Shown here in pieces: positions 51,656 through 59,438 of a stretch of DNA of 59,438 nt; the stretch's first letter is position 1, and every line of letters starts with the position of its first letter. The stretch is from contig NZ_JYMT01000028.1 of assembly GCF_000938305.1 (NCBI RefSeq), positions 1 through 59,438 of the forward strand. Reading direction: 5' to 3'. The translations under genes were made by a program, and so were the position numbers. The notes under the pieces are model-generated. The model ran no database searches and was not told the origin of the DNA. It saw nothing but the letters and a program-made list of their open reading frames with translations. Origin of the DNA: Bradyrhizobium sp. LTSP885. GTDB lineage: Bacteria > Pseudomonadota > Alphaproteobacteria > Rhizobiales > Xanthobacteraceae.

Positions 51656-53965
51656 TCAGAGATTATGCCGGCGTTGAGCCTCGCGGATCGCGATCCAGAC
51701 CCGCTCGGGGGTGGCCGGCATGTCGATGTGGTCGATCCCGTATTCGCGATGCAGCCCCTCGACGATGGCATTGACCACCGCCGGGCATGAGCCGATCGCG
51801 CCGGCCTCGCCCGCCCCCTTCACGCCGAGCGGATTGGTCGTGCAGGGCACGTTGTGGGTCTCGAACACGAAGGACGGCCCATCGGCAGCGCGCGGCAGCG
51901 CATAGTCCATGAACGTGCCGGTGACGAGCTGGCCGTCGCTCGTGCTGTAGACCGCCTGCTCCATCAGCGCCTGGCCGATGCCCTGCATCGCGCCGCCATG
52001 CACCTGGCCCGCCAGCATCAGCGGGTTCAGCGTGACACCGAAATCGTCGACGATCACATAGCTGACGATCTTGATGATGCCCGTGGCGGGGTCGATCTCG
52101 ACCTCGGCGAGATGGGTGCCGTTCGGATAGGTGCCGTCGGCGCTCGAGAACGTCGCGCTGGCATTCATCTTTGCGGAATCGCCGCCCGGGCGCTTGGCAA
52201 GATCGGCAAAGCTGACGGAACGGTCGGTGCCGGCGATGCGGACGCGGCCGTCTGCGATTTCGAGGTCGCCGGCGCCGGCTTCCAGCGCCTGCGCCGCAAG
52301 CTCCTTCAGCTTGTTGCCGAGTTCGTGCGTGGCGCGCTGGACACTGACACCGCCGGAGGGAATCGACGCCGAGCCGCCGGTGCCGAGACCGGTCGCGATC
52401 TTGTCGGTGTCGCCCTGCAGCACATGGACGCGCTCCGGCGACACGCCGAACTGCTCGGCGACGAGCTGCGCATACGCGGTCTGATGGCCCTGCCCGCTCG
52501 ACTGCGTGCCGATCAGGATGGAGATGTCGCCGTTGGGATCGAGCGCCACATTGGCGGTCTCCTCGCCCATGGTGCCGCAGACCTCGACATAGCTCGCAAT
52601 GCCGATGCCACGCACCAGGCCGTCCTTCTTGGCAGCCTTGGCGCGCTTGGCAAACTCCTTCCAGTTGCCGATCTCCATCGCGCGCTTCATATGCGCGACG
52701 AAGTCGCCGGAATCGTAGACCTTGCCGGTCGCGGTCGTGTAGGGCAGCGATTTCGGCGGAATGAAATTCTTCCGCCTGACGGCATCGGGCGTCATGCCGA
52801 GCTTTCGCGCGGCAGCGTCGACCAGGCGCTCGATCACATAGGCGGCTTCCGGGCGGCCGGCGCCGCGATAGGCATCGACCGGCACGGTGTTGGTGAAGAC
52901 GGTGCGGACGCGGCAGTGGAAGGCCTGGATGTCGTAGAGGCCCGGCAGCATGCCGGCGCCGCCATGCGGGATATAGGGCGCGAAGGTCGAGAGATAGGCG
53001 CCCATGTCGCCCATCAGGTCGACATCCATGCCGAGGAACTTGCCGTCCTCGGCGAGCGCCATCTTCGCGGTCGTGAGGTTGTCGCGGCCCTGCGCGTCGC
53101 CCATGAAATGGTCGGAGCGCTCGGCGGTCCACTTGATCGTCTTCTTCAGCTTGCGCGCGGCCACCGCGATCAGCGCATATTCGCGGTAGGGAAACAGCTT
53201 TGTGCCGAAGCCGCCGCCGACGTCGGGGCAGATCACCCGCATCTTCTCCTTCGGCATCTTCAGGATCATGTCGCAGAGGATCTCGCGCAGGCGGTGACTG
53301 CCCTGGCTGCCGATCGTCAGCGTCAGATGATCTTTCTTGGCGTCGTATTCGGCAACCGCTGCGCGTGTCTCCATGAAATTGGTGATGACGCGCGGGTTGA
53401 CGATGGTGATCTCGGCGACTGAATGCGCCTTGGCGAAGGCTGCTTCCGCGGCCTTCTTGTCGCCGATCGAGACATCGAACAGCACATTGCCTGATTTGTC
53501 GGGCCAGACCTGCGGCGCGCCCTTCTTCACCGCGTTGACGAGGCCGACCACGGCGGGCTTCGGCGTCCACTTGACGTCAACAGCCTCGATCGCGTCGCGG
53601 GCATGATCGAGCGTGTCGGCGACCACGAAGGCGACGGCGTCGCCGACATGGCGCACCACGCCGCCGGCGAGGATCGCATAAGGCGGCGCGGTGAAAGGAT
53701 CGGTCTCGAGGTTGAACAGGCACGGCAGCCCGCCGAGATCGGCGACATCTTCAGCGGTCAGGACCAGCGACACTCCGGGCATGGCGCGGGCCTTGCCGGC
53801 ATCGATCGTGAATGTCGCATGTGCATGCGGCGAGCGCAGCACCAGTGCGTGCAGTGCGGGAGACGGAGCGACGTCGTCGGTATAGCGGCCCTTGCCGCGA
53901 ATCAGCGCGTCATCCTCTTTGCGCCGTACACTTTGACCGACGCCGAATTTGATGGGAGCAGCCAT
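51656..53965 (-). CDS. CoxL-like large subunit of a molybdenum hydroxylase (xanthine dehydrogenase family)
   Basis: 769 residues. The molybdenum-cytosine-dinucleotide subunit of an aerobic hydroxylase. Domain order: N-terminal aldehyde-oxidase-like domain (residues 10-130), then Mo-cofactor domains with QGSHRLREILCDMILKMPKE, VGGGFGTKLFPYREYALIAV and TGGSASIPSGG, and the catalytic Glu in GVKGAGEAGAIGS. The active loop is AYRGAGRPEAAY, the form II signature, not the AYRCSFR of true CO dehydrogenase, so oxidation of CO is unlikely and the substrate is unknown. No small (2Fe-2S) or medium (FAD) subunit gene is next to it. Confidence 0.9.
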   Translation of the reverse strand: MAAPIKFGVGQSVRRKEDDALIRGKGRYTDDVAPSPALHALVLRSPHAHATFTIDAGKARAMPGVSLVLTAEDVADLGGLPCLFNLETDPFTAPPYAILAGGVVRHVGDAVAFVVADTLDHARDAIEAVDVKWTPKPAVVGLVNAVKKGAPQVWPDKSGNVLFDVSIGDKKAAEAAFAKAHSVAEITIVNPRVITNFMETRAAVAEYDAKKDHLTLTIGSQGSHRLREILCDMILKMPKEKMRVICPDVGGGFGTKLFPYREYALIAVAARKLKKTIKWTAERSDHFMGDAQGRDNLTTAKMALAEDGKFLGMDVDLMGDMGAYLSTFAPYIPHGGAGMLPGLYDIQAFHCRVRTVFTNTVPVDAYRGAGRPEAAYVIERLVDAAARKLGMTPDAVRRKNFIPPKSLPYTTATGKVYDSGDFVAHMKRAMEIGNWKEFAKRAKAAKKDGLVRGIGIASYVEVCGTMGEETANVALDPNGDISILIGTQSSGQGHQTAYAQLVAEQFGVSPERVHVLQGDTDKIATGLGTGGSASIPSGGVSVQRATHELGNKLKELAAQALEAGAGDLEIADGRVRIAGTDRSVSFADLAKRPGGDSAKMNASATFSSADGTYPNGTHLAEVEIDPATGIIKIVSYVIVDDFGVTLNPLMLAGQVHGGAMQGIGQALMEQAVYSTSDGQLVTGTFMDYALPRAADGPSFVFETHNVPCTTNPLGVKGAGEAGAIGSCPAVVNAIVEGLHREYGIDHIDMPATPERVWIAIREAQRRHNL

Positions 53966-54093
53966 CTCATCTCCAATTGCCTTGGTTTGTTCGTCGCATA
54001 TTGGCGTGGTTGTTCCAGAAGCGCAAACCGCTTTCCGCGCGGCGTGGCGCAACCCTCAGCCCACTCCTATGCATTTGACTTGACAGGGTAAAA

Positions 54094-55623
54094 CTATCCC
54101 CGCCGGAGCGCGAACAGCCAGCCGCGGCCAAACAGCGTGAGGATACAGAAGGCGTAGACGAAGGCGCCGACCGCGATCAGCAGCAGCAGGCTCAGTTCAT
54201 CGCGAAACAGCTGCATCGGCGCGAACAAGACGGCCGCATAATGCGCGGTCGCCCAGAGCGCGATGGCCAGCACGACGCCGGAGAGTGCGAAGGTGCCGAA
54301 CGAGCGCAGCAGCGCCCGGTCGAGATCGAGATAGCCGCGGCGGACGGCAAAGAACAGCACCAGCAGCAGATTGATCCAGGCGCCGACGGCGGTCGCCAGC
54401 GCGAGCCCGACCTGCGCCAGCGTGCCCATCAACAGCACCTTGAGCAGGACATTGACGGCGAGCCCGGTCAGCGAGGCCTTTACCGGCGTTGCGGTGTCCT
54501 TGCGGGCGTAGAAGGTGGCGATTGCACTGCGGATCATTACGAACGGAATCAGGCCGACCGCATAGGCTGCAAGGGTGGCGGCAGCTGCCGCCGCGTCGGC
54601 CGTCGTGTAGGCGCCCCGCACGAAAACCGCACGGACGATGACGTCAGGCACGGCGATAAAGGCCGCGACGAAAGGGATGGTCGCAAGCAACGTCAGCTCG
54701 AAGGCGCGCCGCTGCGAGGCCGCAGCACCTGCGACGTCGTCGGCCGCGAGCCGCCGCGACATTTCCGGCAACAACACGGTTCCAACCGCGATGCCGATCA
54801 CGCCGATCGGCAACTGATAGAGACGCTCGGCATAATACAGCGCCGCCAGCGCGCCCGCAGGCAGGAACGTCGCGATGATCGTGTCGGCGAAGACCGCGAC
54901 CTGGGTGCCCATCGAGCCCAGCGTGGCCGGGCCGATCGCACGGAAGAAGGCGCGGACGTCCTCATCGAGGCGCGGCATCGCAAACCGGGGAAGTCCGCCG
55001 TGACGCGCGAGATCGCCGGCGAGCAGGAAATATTGCAGAAAACCCGAGATCAGCACACCCCATGCCGCCGCGTGACCGGCGGTCGGGAAGAGCGCCGCCA
55101 GCGCCAGCGTCGCCATCATCGACAGATTGAGGAAGATCGATGCGGCCGCCGCCGTCGCAAAACGCTGCATCACGTTGAGGATGCCGCCGTAGAGCGTCAC
55201 GATCGTGATGAGAAGCAGATAGGGAAAGGTGATCCGAGTCAGCTCGATCGCAAGCCTGCGCTGCTCGGGCTCGTCGGTGAACCCTGGCGCAAGCACGCGC
55301 AACGCCTGCGGCATGAACACCCAGGCCAGCGCCAGCAGCACGAGCTGGGTCAGGAACAGAAGCGTAAAGATCCGGTCGGCGAACAGCCGCGCCGACGAGC
55401 CGCCGCCTTTGCCGTGGACATGGGCATAGGCTGGGATGAAGGCGGTGTTGAATGCGCCCTCGGCGAAGATCGCGCGAAAATTATTGGGCAGCCGCCAGGC
55501 GACCAGGAAGGCATCGGCGATCGGTCCCGCACCGAGGATCGCCGCGAGCATGATGTCGCGCGCGAGGCCGGTGAGCCGCGAAAGCAGGGTGTAGCCGCCG
55601 ACGGTGAAGATGCGCCCAAGCAT
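54094..55623 (-). CDS. murJ: Lipid II flippase MurJ (MviN)
   Basis: 509-residue inner-membrane protein of the MOP superfamily with about 14 helices; it moves lipid II across the membrane for peptidoglycan synthesis. The N-terminus (TLLSRLTGLARDIMLAAILG and GAGPIADAFLVAWRLPNNFR) holds the conserved Arg residues and the central-cavity positions; FAEGAFNTAFIPAYA is also diagnostic. The ATG at 55623 is chosen; the long frame further upstream overlaps the next gene. It is the last gene of the minus-strand cluster gnnA-like, gnnB-like, murJ (41-bp gap). Confidence 0.95.
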   Translation of the reverse strand: MLGRIFTVGGYTLLSRLTGLARDIMLAAILGAGPIADAFLVAWRLPNNFRAIFAEGAFNTAFIPAYAHVHGKGGGSSARLFADRIFTLLFLTQLVLLALAWVFMPQALRVLAPGFTDEPEQRRLAIELTRITFPYLLLITIVTLYGGILNVMQRFATAAAASIFLNLSMMATLALAALFPTAGHAAAWGVLISGFLQYFLLAGDLARHGGLPRFAMPRLDEDVRAFFRAIGPATLGSMGTQVAVFADTIIATFLPAGALAALYYAERLYQLPIGVIGIAVGTVLLPEMSRRLAADDVAGAAASQRRAFELTLLATIPFVAAFIAVPDVIVRAVFVRGAYTTADAAAAAATLAAYAVGLIPFVMIRSAIATFYARKDTATPVKASLTGLAVNVLLKVLLMGTLAQVGLALATAVGAWINLLLVLFFAVRRGYLDLDRALLRSFGTFALSGVVLAIALWATAHYAAVLFAPMQLFRDELSLLLLIAVGAFVYAFCILTLFGRGWLFALRRG

Positions 55624-55633
55624 GCGTGCTTCT

Positions 55634-55664
55634 AGCGCATGATCACCATACGAACAAATTGGTC
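55634..55664. repeat. Partial copy of a GCATGATC-type repeat
   Basis: AGCGCATGATCA between murJ and the aminotransferase gene matches the end of the palindrome at 36741-36788, but no second arm is present. Confidence 0.4.
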
Positions 55665-56813
55665 CTAAGACAGCGCGGCGCGCACAGCCTGGATGACGCG
55701 CTCCTGGGTCGCCTCGTCGAGATAGGCGTGCATCGGCAGGCTGATGACGTCGTCCGACAGGCTCTCGCTGACCGGCAGGCCGCCATCGGCGACCGGGAAG
55801 TTGCGATACGCGGTCTGCTGGTGCATCGACTTGGTGTAGTAGATCGCGGTCGGGACGCCCTGCGCCTTCAAGGCCGCGGCGAAGGCGTCGCGATCGGTCC
55901 CCTTGGGCAGCCGGATGGTGTACTGCGCCCACACCGAAGTGCAGCCGGAGGCGAGGTGCGGCACGGTCACGAGATTGCCGAGCCCGCGGGCATAGCGGTC
56001 GGCGACCACATTGCGCGCGGCGATCTCGTCGTCAAATATCTTCAGCTTTTCGATCAGGATCGCGGCCTGCATGGTGTCGAGGCGGCCGGTGAGGCCGAGG
56101 CGGACATTGTCGTATTTGTCCGAGCCCTGGCCGTGCACGCGGATGCTGCGCAGCGTGTTCGCGAGTTCATCGTCATCGGTGAAGATCGCACCGCCGTCGC
56201 CGAAGCAGCCGAGCGGTTTTGCGGGGAAGAAGCTCGTCGCGGTCGCGAGCCCGAAGGTGCCGAGCTTGCGGCCCTTGTAGCTGGCGCCAAAGCCTTGCGC
56301 GGCGTCGTCGAGCACGAACAGGCCCTCGGCCTCGGCGACCGCGGCCACCGCGTCATGATCGGCACTCTGGCCGAACAGATCGACCGGAATGATTCCGACC
56401 GGCTTCAAACCACGCGCCCGCGCGGTAGCGATGCCGCGCTTGAGCGAGCCGGCGTCGATGTTGAAGGTCGCTTCGTCGACGTCGACAAAGACGGGCGTCG
56501 CACCAGCCAGCGCGACCGCCTCGCCGGTCGCGCAGAAGGTGAAGGACGGGCACAGCACCGCATCGCCAGGCCCGACATTCTTCGCCATCAGCACCATCAG
56601 CAGCGCGTCGGTGCCACTGGCGCAGGTCACCACGTGCTTGGCGCCGGAATACTGCGCCAGCGCAGTCTCCAGCGCGGTCACTTCCGGGCCGTTGATGAAC
56701 TGGCAATGGTTGAGCACGCGGGCGACCGCGTCATCGATCGACTTGCCGAGCCGTTGACGCTGCGCAGCGATATCGATGAAGGGAACGGGTTCTGGACGCA
56801 TATGCTGGTTCAT
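55665..56813 (-). CDS. DegT/DnrJ/EryC1/StrS aminotransferase (GnnB/WbpE-like)
   Basis: 382 residues. PLP-dependent sugar aminotransferase. PLP Lys is in TSFFPAKPLGCFGDGGAIFT, with the phosphate-binding CASGTDALLM and the cofactor Asp in LFVLDDAAQGFGA. It resembles enzymes that put an amino group on C3 of UDP-N-acetyl-3-keto-glucosamine. With the oxidoreductase gene 30 bp upstream it forms the pair (GnnA/GnnB) that makes UDP-GlcNAc3N for lipid A with 2,3-diaminoglucose, known in Bradyrhizobium-group lipid A. WbpE-type O-antigen synthesis is the alternative. Confidence 0.82.
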   Translation of the reverse strand: MNQHMRPEPVPFIDIAAQRQRLGKSIDDAVARVLNHCQFINGPEVTALETALAQYSGAKHVVTCASGTDALLMVLMAKNVGPGDAVLCPSFTFCATGEAVALAGATPVFVDVDEATFNIDAGSLKRGIATARARGLKPVGIIPVDLFGQSADHDAVAAVAEAEGLFVLDDAAQGFGASYKGRKLGTFGLATATSFFPAKPLGCFGDGGAIFTDDDELANTLRSIRVHGQGSDKYDNVRLGLTGRLDTMQAAILIEKLKIFDDEIAARNVVADRYARGLGNLVTVPHLASGCTSVWAQYTIRLPKGTDRDAFAAALKAQGVPTAIYYTKSMHQQTAYRNFPVADGGLPVSESLSDDVISLPMHAYLDEATQERVIQAVRAALS

Positions 56814-56843
56814 GAGCTCTTCGCGCGTGATTTGGAGATGATA

Positions 56844-57860
56844 TCAGCCGACAACGCGGCGCGGTCCCTTGCGCGCCGTCGAGGCGGCAGGCGTGATCGG
56901 CGATTCCAGGCAGCGGATCGCGATCTCGAGGCTGGCGACGCCCTCGTCGCCAGACACCGCCGGCACGTTGCCGGTTCTGACAGCATCGAGGAAAGCGATC
57001 AGCTCCGCGCGCAGCGGCTCGTCGTGGCCGACCGGCAGATGACGCATCGAATAGCTCCCATCGGGCTTGAAGCCGAAGCATTCGGTGACCTGGCGCGTGA
57101 GCAAATCGCCCATCACATATTTGCCGCGCGTCGCCACCGTGACGTTGCGCGCCTTGAACGGCGTCAGCCAGTTGGTGTTGATATGAGCAAGCACGCCGGA
57201 GGCGGTGCGGAACTGCAGCAGCGCGATGTCTTCGCGCTCGGCGATCGCGCTCGAGAGCTGCGGCTGCACCTCGATGATATCTGACTCTGTGAACCAGCGG
57301 ATCAGGTCGATATCGTGCACGGCGAGGTCGATCACGACGCCGACATTGGACATCCGCGGCGGGAACGGCCCGACGCGGGTGATGCCGATCGACAGGATGT
57401 CCTCACCCGAGATCGCCTGCTTGATCGCGGCGACCGCCGGGTTGAAGCGCTCGACATGGCCGACCATCAACGTCACGCCGGCCTGCTCCGCGGCGGCGAC
57501 GATCTCACGCCCCTCCTTGACGGTGGATGCGACCGGCTTCTCGACCATGATGTGGATGTTGCGCGCGACACAGGCCAGCGCGACCTCGTGATGCAGATGG
57601 GTCGGTGCCGCGATCGTCACGGCATCGACACCCTCGGCGAGCAGTTCATCGAGGCTCTCGAACGCGCGGCAGCCGACCAGGTCGACGGCGCGGGCACGAT
57701 GTTCCGGCAGCGGATCGACGATCCCGACCAGCACGACACCGGGCAGTCCGGCCAGCACGCGGGCATGGTTGCTGCCCATCACGCCGGCCCCGATCACGCC
57801 GACGCGCAGTGCGCGATTGACGTCAGCTCTCGCGCCCGATGCGGACACTTTTGAATTCAT
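56844..57860 (-). CDS. Gfo/Idh/MocA oxidoreductase (GnnA/WlbA-like)
   Basis: 338 residues. NAD-dependent sugar oxidoreductase: nucleotide motif VGVIGAGVMGSNHARVLAGL, the EKP motif (MVEKPVASTVKEGREI) and the active segment VIDLAVHDIDLIRWF with the catalytic Asp and His. With the adjacent sugar aminotransferase it most likely oxidises C3 of UDP-GlcNAc (GnnA) or a UDP-uronate (WlbA/WbpB). The ATG at 57860 has a GGGGTC upstream; a longer frame lacks similarity. A further 56-codon upstream extension is not supported. Confidence 0.8.
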   Translation of the reverse strand: MNSKVSASGARADVNRALRVGVIGAGVMGSNHARVLAGLPGVVLVGIVDPLPEHRARAVDLVGCRAFESLDELLAEGVDAVTIAAPTHLHHEVALACVARNIHIMVEKPVASTVKEGREIVAAAEQAGVTLMVGHVERFNPAVAAIKQAISGEDILSIGITRVGPFPPRMSNVGVVIDLAVHDIDLIRWFTESDIIEVQPQLSSAIAEREDIALLQFRTASGVLAHINTNWLTPFKARNVTVATRGKYVMGDLLTRQVTECFGFKPDGSYSMRHLPVGHDEPLRAELIAFLDAVRTGNVPAVSGDEGVASLEIAIRCLESPITPAASTARKGPRRVVG

Positions 57861-58103
57861 ATGTCGACCCCAAGTGACTTTCTGGCGGTTGTCCCGGCTC
57901 TCATGGAGCCACCCCGGCTCCGCGAGAATCAGCGCGAAGGCTGACCCTGCCTGGTGCGTTGGCGTGAACCACGACCCGCTTCGTTGGCAGCCGCTATAGC
58001 ACGGCGCCACAAATGTGGCGAATGGCAAGCGCGAATTCCGGACACGTTTTGATTCAAAGAGTTACATCGTCCCGTGACTCATTTCCGGGCACGGGAACCC
58101 GCT
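57861..58103. other. Gap between the manC-like and gnnA-like genes
   Basis: 243 bp with no gene. It holds a weak CCCGTG/CACGGG hairpin (58071-58095) without a T-run after the manC-like gene and a G-rich ribosome site before the gnnA-like gene. The gap suggests a separate promoter for the gnnA-gnnB-murJ cluster, but none is clear. Confidence 0.4.
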
Positions 58104-59438
58104 TCAGGTGCGCTGATAATCGTCCTCGATGCGGATGATGTCATCCTCGCCAAAGTAACTGCCGGTCTGCACCTCGATCAGCTCAAGCTGGATCTTGCCG
58201 GGGTTCTCCAGCCGGTGCACCGCGCCGATCGGGATGTAGATCGATTCGTTCTCGTGCACGGTCTTGACCAGCTCGTTGACGGTCACCTGCGCGGTGCCGC
58301 GCACCACGATCCAGTGCTCGGAGCGGTGGTGATGCTTCTGCAGCGACAGCCGTCCGCCTGGCTTGACGATGATGCGCTTGACCTGGTGGCGGTCGCCATT
58401 GTCGACCGACTGGTAGGAGCCCCAGGGACGATGCACCTTGACGTGGCTCTCGGTGACTTCTGGCGCCGTCACCTTCAGTTTGGCGACCAGCCGCTTCAGT
58501 CCATTGGCGTCCTGCTGCCGCGACACCAGCACGGCGTCCTGGGTCGCCACCACGACGAGGTCGTCGACGCCTTCGAGCGCCACCAGCGCGCGGTCGGTCG
58601 TCACGTTGCAGTTGCGGGAATCCTCGAACACCGCGGCACCGCGCGCCGCATTGCCCTGGCTGTCCTTGTCCGAGAGTTCCCAGACCTGGCGCCATGAGCC
58701 GATGTCCGACCAGCCGCACGCCACCGGCACCACTGCCGCATGCGCCGTCTTCTCCATCACGGCATAATCGATCGAGATCGCTTTCGCCGCGGCAAAGGCC
58801 GCCGCATCGAGCTTGACGAAGCCGAGGTCGTGCCCGGCCTTCGCAACCGACTCTTCGACCGAGGCAATGCTATCCGCATCGACGTTGCGGTATTCGTCAA
58901 GCAGCATGGCGGCGCGGAACATGAAGTTGCCGCTGTTCCAGAGATAGCCGGCATCGATATAACTGGCCGCGGTCGCCGCATCCGGCTTCTCGACGAATTT
59001 TGCGACCGCGCGCACCTCACCGGCGACAACCTCGCCCGGATTGATATAGCCATATTCGGTGGCAGGCCGCTCCGGCTTGACGCCGAAGGTCACGATGCGG
59101 CCCGCTTCCGCGGCCACCAGTCCTGCGCGGCAGGCGGCCACGAAAGCATCGGTGTCGCGCACCAGATGATCGGCGGCGAGCGCCAGCACGATCGCATCCT
59201 GGTCGCGGCTTTGCGCGAACGCCGCACCGGCCGCGATCGCGGGACCTGAATCGCGCCGCATCGGCTCCAGGAGCACATCGGCCTCGCGGCCGATCTCGGC
59301 CAGTTGCTCCAGCACCATGAAGCGGTAGGCCTCGTTGGTGATCACGATCGGGCGCTCGAACACCGCCGCGTCCGAAACCCGCAGCAGCGTCTCCTGGAAG
59401 GTCGAGCGCGTCCCGAACAGCGACAGGAACTGCTTCGG
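58104..59438 (-). CDS. Mannose-1-phosphate guanylyltransferase/mannose-6-phosphate isomerase, partial at N-terminus
   Basis: At least 445 residues; the gene runs off the window, lacking about 20-25 N-terminal residues that would hold the GGxGTRLWPxSR motif. What remains starts PKQFLSLFGTRSTFQETLLR. The guanylyltransferase domain has MRRDSGPAIAAGAAFA and the FVEKPDAATAASYI and WNSGNFMFRAAMLL motifs. The C-terminal cupin (isomerase) domain has PGGRLSLQKHHHRSEHWIVV and ends YFGEDDIIRIEDDYQRT. It makes GDP-mannose for surface polysaccharide (AlgA/ManC/XanB type). The next gene downstream is gnnA-like, 243 bp away. Confidence 0.93.
   Translation of the reverse strand, partial: PKQFLSLFGTRSTFQETLLRVSDAAVFERPIVITNEAYRFMVLEQLAEIGREADVLLEPMRRDSGPAIAAGAAFAQSRDQDAIVLALAADHLVRDTDAFVAACRAGLVAAEAGRIVTFGVKPERPATEYGYINPGEVVAGEVRAVAKFVEKPDAATAASYIDAGYLWNSGNFMFRAAMLLDEYRNVDADSIASVEESVAKAGHDLGFVKLDAAAFAAAKAISIDYAVMEKTAHAAVVPVACGWSDIGSWRQVWELSDKDSQGNAARGAAVFEDSRNCNVTTDRALVALEGVDDLVVVATQDAVLVSRQQDANGLKRLVAKLKVTAPEVTESHVKVHRPWGSYQSVDNGDRHQVKRIIVKPGGRLSLQKHHHRSEHWIVVRGTAQVTVNELVKTVHENESIYIPIGAVHRLENPGKIQLELIEVQTGSYFGEDDIIRIEDDYQRT

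Noticed and set aside
51656..53965. Calling the gene coxL of carbon monoxide dehydrogenase
   Set aside because: The loop signature is form II (AYRGAGR), which is not linked with CO oxidation, and no partner subunits are adjacent.
58071..58095. Hairpin after the manC-like gene as a terminator
   Set aside because: A 6-bp stem with a 13-nt loop and no T-run.

Overview
The window comes from a high-GC alphaproteobacterium of the Bradyrhizobium/Rhodopseudomonas group. The evidence is the FlbT-type flagellar control gene, a giant polar-growth protein of the Rhizobiales GPR/RgsE type, a paired FAD ferredoxin-NADP reductase and 2Fe-2S ferredoxin, an STAS-fused MlaE, and dispersed palindromic repeats typical of these genomes. 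Genus-level placement is inference; no rRNA or tRNA gene was seen.

Layout. 1-7.8 kb: flagellar block with a flagellin (cut by the window edge), flbT, and a flgE-flgK-flgL operon with a textbook sigma-54 -24/-12 element. 7.8-14.7 kb: repair and housekeeping genes (exported MsrB, FAD oxidoreductase, SixA-like phosphatase, universal stress protein, DUF1127 protein, MocR-type regulator, YdcF-like protein, two membrane proteins). 14.7-25.8 kb: a MHYT-GGDEF-EAL c-di-GMP protein, an exported S9 peptidase, a DHA2 efflux pump, a YciF ferritin-like stress protein, a YbhN-like membrane protein, an exported SGNH hydrolase and a DUF2147 protein. 25.9-28.4 kb: ferredoxin-NADP reductase, thioesterase, ferredoxin and an orphan Hpt protein. 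28.8-34.8 kb: the 1979-residue GPR/RgsE-like protein, with exact 44-residue and 11-residue repeats. 34.9-35.05 kb: a promoter plus terminator with no gene, a small-RNA candidate. 35-38.7 kb: a small membrane protein and mlaE-mlaF-mlaD. 38.8-42.6 kb: dipeptide epimerase, MFS transporter and two uncharacterised proteins. 42.7-43.2 kb: a 452-bp inverted-repeat-bounded cassette inserted in a repeat palindrome. 43.2-51.6 kb: threonine dehydratase, glycosyltransferase plus LpxH-like phosphatase, thiD, a lone Lrp sensor domain, a TetR-controlled DoxX operon, cytochromes c and a CHRD protein. 51.6-59.4 kb: an orphan CoxL-like subunit and an envelope cluster (murJ, a gnnB/gnnA-like pair, partial GDP-mannose gene).

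How genes work together. Envelope biogenesis recurs: outer-membrane lipid transport (Mla), lipid A precursor modification (GnnA/GnnB-like) and deacylated-UDP-sugar cleavage (LpxH-like), lipid II flipping (MurJ), murein peptide recycling (epimerase), and polar growth (GPR). Cell-cycle and motility control is hinted at by CtrA-like motifs beside flbT and upstream of the GPR gene, by the sigma-54 promoter of the hook operon, and by a hairpin in the flagellin leader next to the gene for its presumed translational regulator FlbT.

The least expected elements are the cassette at 42701-43152 (21/23 matching terminal inverted repeats, an 8-bp target duplication with one mismatch, one frameshifted membrane-protein gene and no transposase), the small-RNA candidate at 34975-35054, the tandem operators of the TetR and MocR regulators, and a dispersed repeat whose hairpin arms differ in sequence between copies but stay complementary.
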